Of a DNA stretch of 14,969 nucleotides, positions 14,378-14,969 are shown one piece after another. This DNA comes from an uncultured Amylibacter sp. Lineage in GTDB: Bacteria > Pseudomonadota > Alphaproteobacteria > Rhodobacterales > Rhodobacteraceae. The stretch spans positions 1-14,969 of the forward strand of contig CALLAV010000028.1 in assembly GCA_938001995.1 (NCBI GenBank). Reading direction: 5' to 3'. The notes beneath the pieces were generated by a model, which did no database searches, had not been told where the DNA came from, and saw only the letters and a list, made by a program, of their open reading frames with translations. Made by a program: the position numbers and the translations under genes. Positions within the stretch are counted from its first letter, which is position 1, and each line of letters opens with the position of its first letter.

Positions 14378-14805
14378 GGTTTAAGGTGACGCGCTCGTGC
14401 GGCCCGTTCAATGGCCGCGCCTGCAAGGCGATCAATGTTCAAAACGTAGCGAATTTCTTCTAAGAAACGCAATTCGCCTTCGCGCAGGCGGCCATCCGCA
14501 GCAGCCACATCACAACACAGCGCATAGGCGGTTTCGTTGAATTTTTCTGGCATCGCTGCTCGAACAAGACCAAACAGCGCATCAAGCCCGTCTTCGTCTT
14601 CGAGGATATCAAACACCGTTTGCGAAATCAAAGTGATGCGATCCACGTCATAATCGGAAAATACGGGTAAGTGGCCCACGACCCGATCAATGGACAAGAG
14701 TTCGAGCGTACGCACCTGTGTGTCTGACACGGATGTCGATACCATCAACGCGATCAAAGCGTCCTGAAGGTTCCATGGGCTTTCGGTGATATCTTCTGCG
14801 GTCAT
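14374..14805 (-). CDS. TerB-like (tellurite resistance TerB family) protein
   Basis: A 143-residue, soluble, helical protein. Residues of about 92-118 (TAYALCCDVAAADGRLREGE region) carry the pattern of the TerB fold, with acidic residues Asp99, Asp104, Glu109 and Glu111 placed to bind metal as in TerB. The N-terminal half has a matching helix pair, ALIALMVSTSVSDTQVRTLE (17-36), so the protein looks like two related halves. TerB-family proteins occur with Ter stress systems, but also alone as housekeeping-like genes of unknown role; no terC, terD or other ter gene is here, so tellurite resistance should not be assumed. ATG 14805 has AAAGG about nine bases upstream. It is divergent from lysK, with a good candidate promoter, and its stop shares TTAA with paralog B. 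Confidence 0.8.
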   Translation of the reverse strand: MTAEDITESPWNLQDALIALMVSTSVSDTQVRTLELLSIDRVVGHLPVFSDYDVDRITLISQTVFDILEDEDGLDALFGLVRAAMPEKFNETAYALCCDVAAADGRLREGELRFLEEIRYVLNIDRLAGAAIERAARARHLKP

Positions 14806-14835
14806 AGCTGCGGCCTTTGGTGCATATTCGCGCTG

Positions 14836-14864
14836 ATAATATTGACGCTTGCGAGCAGGGGCAA
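14836..14864 (-). promoter_or_regulatory. Candidate promoter of the TerB-like gene
   Basis: On the minus strand TTGCCC (14859-14864), 17 bases, then TATTAT (14836-14841). Transcription would begin near 14829, about 25 bases before the start codon. Confidence 0.5.
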
Positions 14865-14870
14865 TAGGGA
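14842..14870 (+). promoter_or_regulatory. Candidate promoter of lysK
   Basis: TTGACG (14842-14847), 17 bases, then TAGGGA (14865-14870), about 34 bases before ATG 14904. The -35 is strong and the -10 weak. It lies almost base for base on top of the opposing TerB promoter. Confidence 0.45.
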
Positions 14871-14903
14871 GTGCGCTTGAACCAAATAAAACTGGAACCC
14901 AAC

Positions 14904-14969
14904 ATGTCCGACCTCCGTGATCTTGCGATGAGCAGCAAAGCCTGGCCTTTTGAAGAAGCCCGCAAGATT
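14904..14969 (+). CDS. lysK: Class I lysyl-tRNA synthetase, first 22 codons
   Basis: Only the N-terminal 22 residues are visible before the window ends. They read MSDLRDLAMSSKAWPFEEAR followed by Lys-Ile, which I recognise as the conserved start of the class I lysine-tRNA ligase of Rhodobacterales (typically M-x-[DE]-LR-x-x-AM-x-SKAWPFEEAR). This enzyme charges tRNA-Lys and is unrelated in fold to the class II LysS of most bacteria. GGAA sits seven bases upstream of the ATG. The call rests on a short segment, but the SKAWPFEEAR block is distinctive. Confidence 0.82.
   Translation, partial: MSDLRDLAMSSKAWPFEEARKI

Noticed and set aside
14374..14805. Tellurite resistance operon
   Set aside because: Only a TerB-like gene is present; no TerC, TerD, TerZ or TerA-like gene is visible, so the phenotype cannot be claimed.

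Overview
The window looks like chromosomal DNA from a Rhodobacterales (Roseobacter-group) alphaproteobacterium of moderate GC content. The signs are a class I lysyl-tRNA synthetase start of the type found in that group, an 89-residue S15, RTX, CaiB/BaiF and GST families common there, and several GTG starts. I had no database, so this placement rests on family recognition. Gene density is high. Only one stretch longer than 300 bases (11718-12139) lacks a gene.

Left part (1-6040): the 3' end of a family 4 glycosyltransferase (+) converges on pnp (-) across a shared hairpin terminator. Behind pnp lie an MFS transporter (-), a divergent short-form threonine dehydratase ilvA (+) and rpsO (-). A second two-way terminator separates ilvA from rpsO. 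The ribosome/RNA-decay genes rpsO and pnp, usually adjacent in bacteria, are therefore split by the MFS/ilvA pair.

Middle (6041-10196): a small, very acidic RTX-repeat protein (+) ends in the shared stop bases TTAA with an EamA permease (-). That permease is the last gene of a tightly coupled minus-strand unit: CaiB/BaiF CoA-transferase, Nu-class (YfcG-like) glutathione transferase, EamA permease. Both junctions are 4-base ATGA overlaps.

Right part (10197-14969): an exported coiled-coil protein with an OmpA/MotB-like C-terminus (-) is divergent from a two-gene operon (+). That operon encodes two paralogous exported proteins, each joining a LysM peptidoglycan-binding domain to a family-3-like periplasmic solute-binding domain. 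The two have the same length and six mature cysteines at matching positions, and no permease genes lie nearby. The second paralog ends in another TTAA overlap with a TerB-like gene (-). That gene is divergent from lysK (+), whose first 22 codons close the window, and the two candidate promoters are interlocked.

The most unusual material is the envelope cluster at 10197-14377. Three exported proteins, each with a domain of a type that can bind the cell wall, flank a 422-base regulatory region that contains a 10-base inverted repeat. A reasonable inference is a wall-tethered ligand-capture or sensing module, but this window does not establish its ligand or its output.
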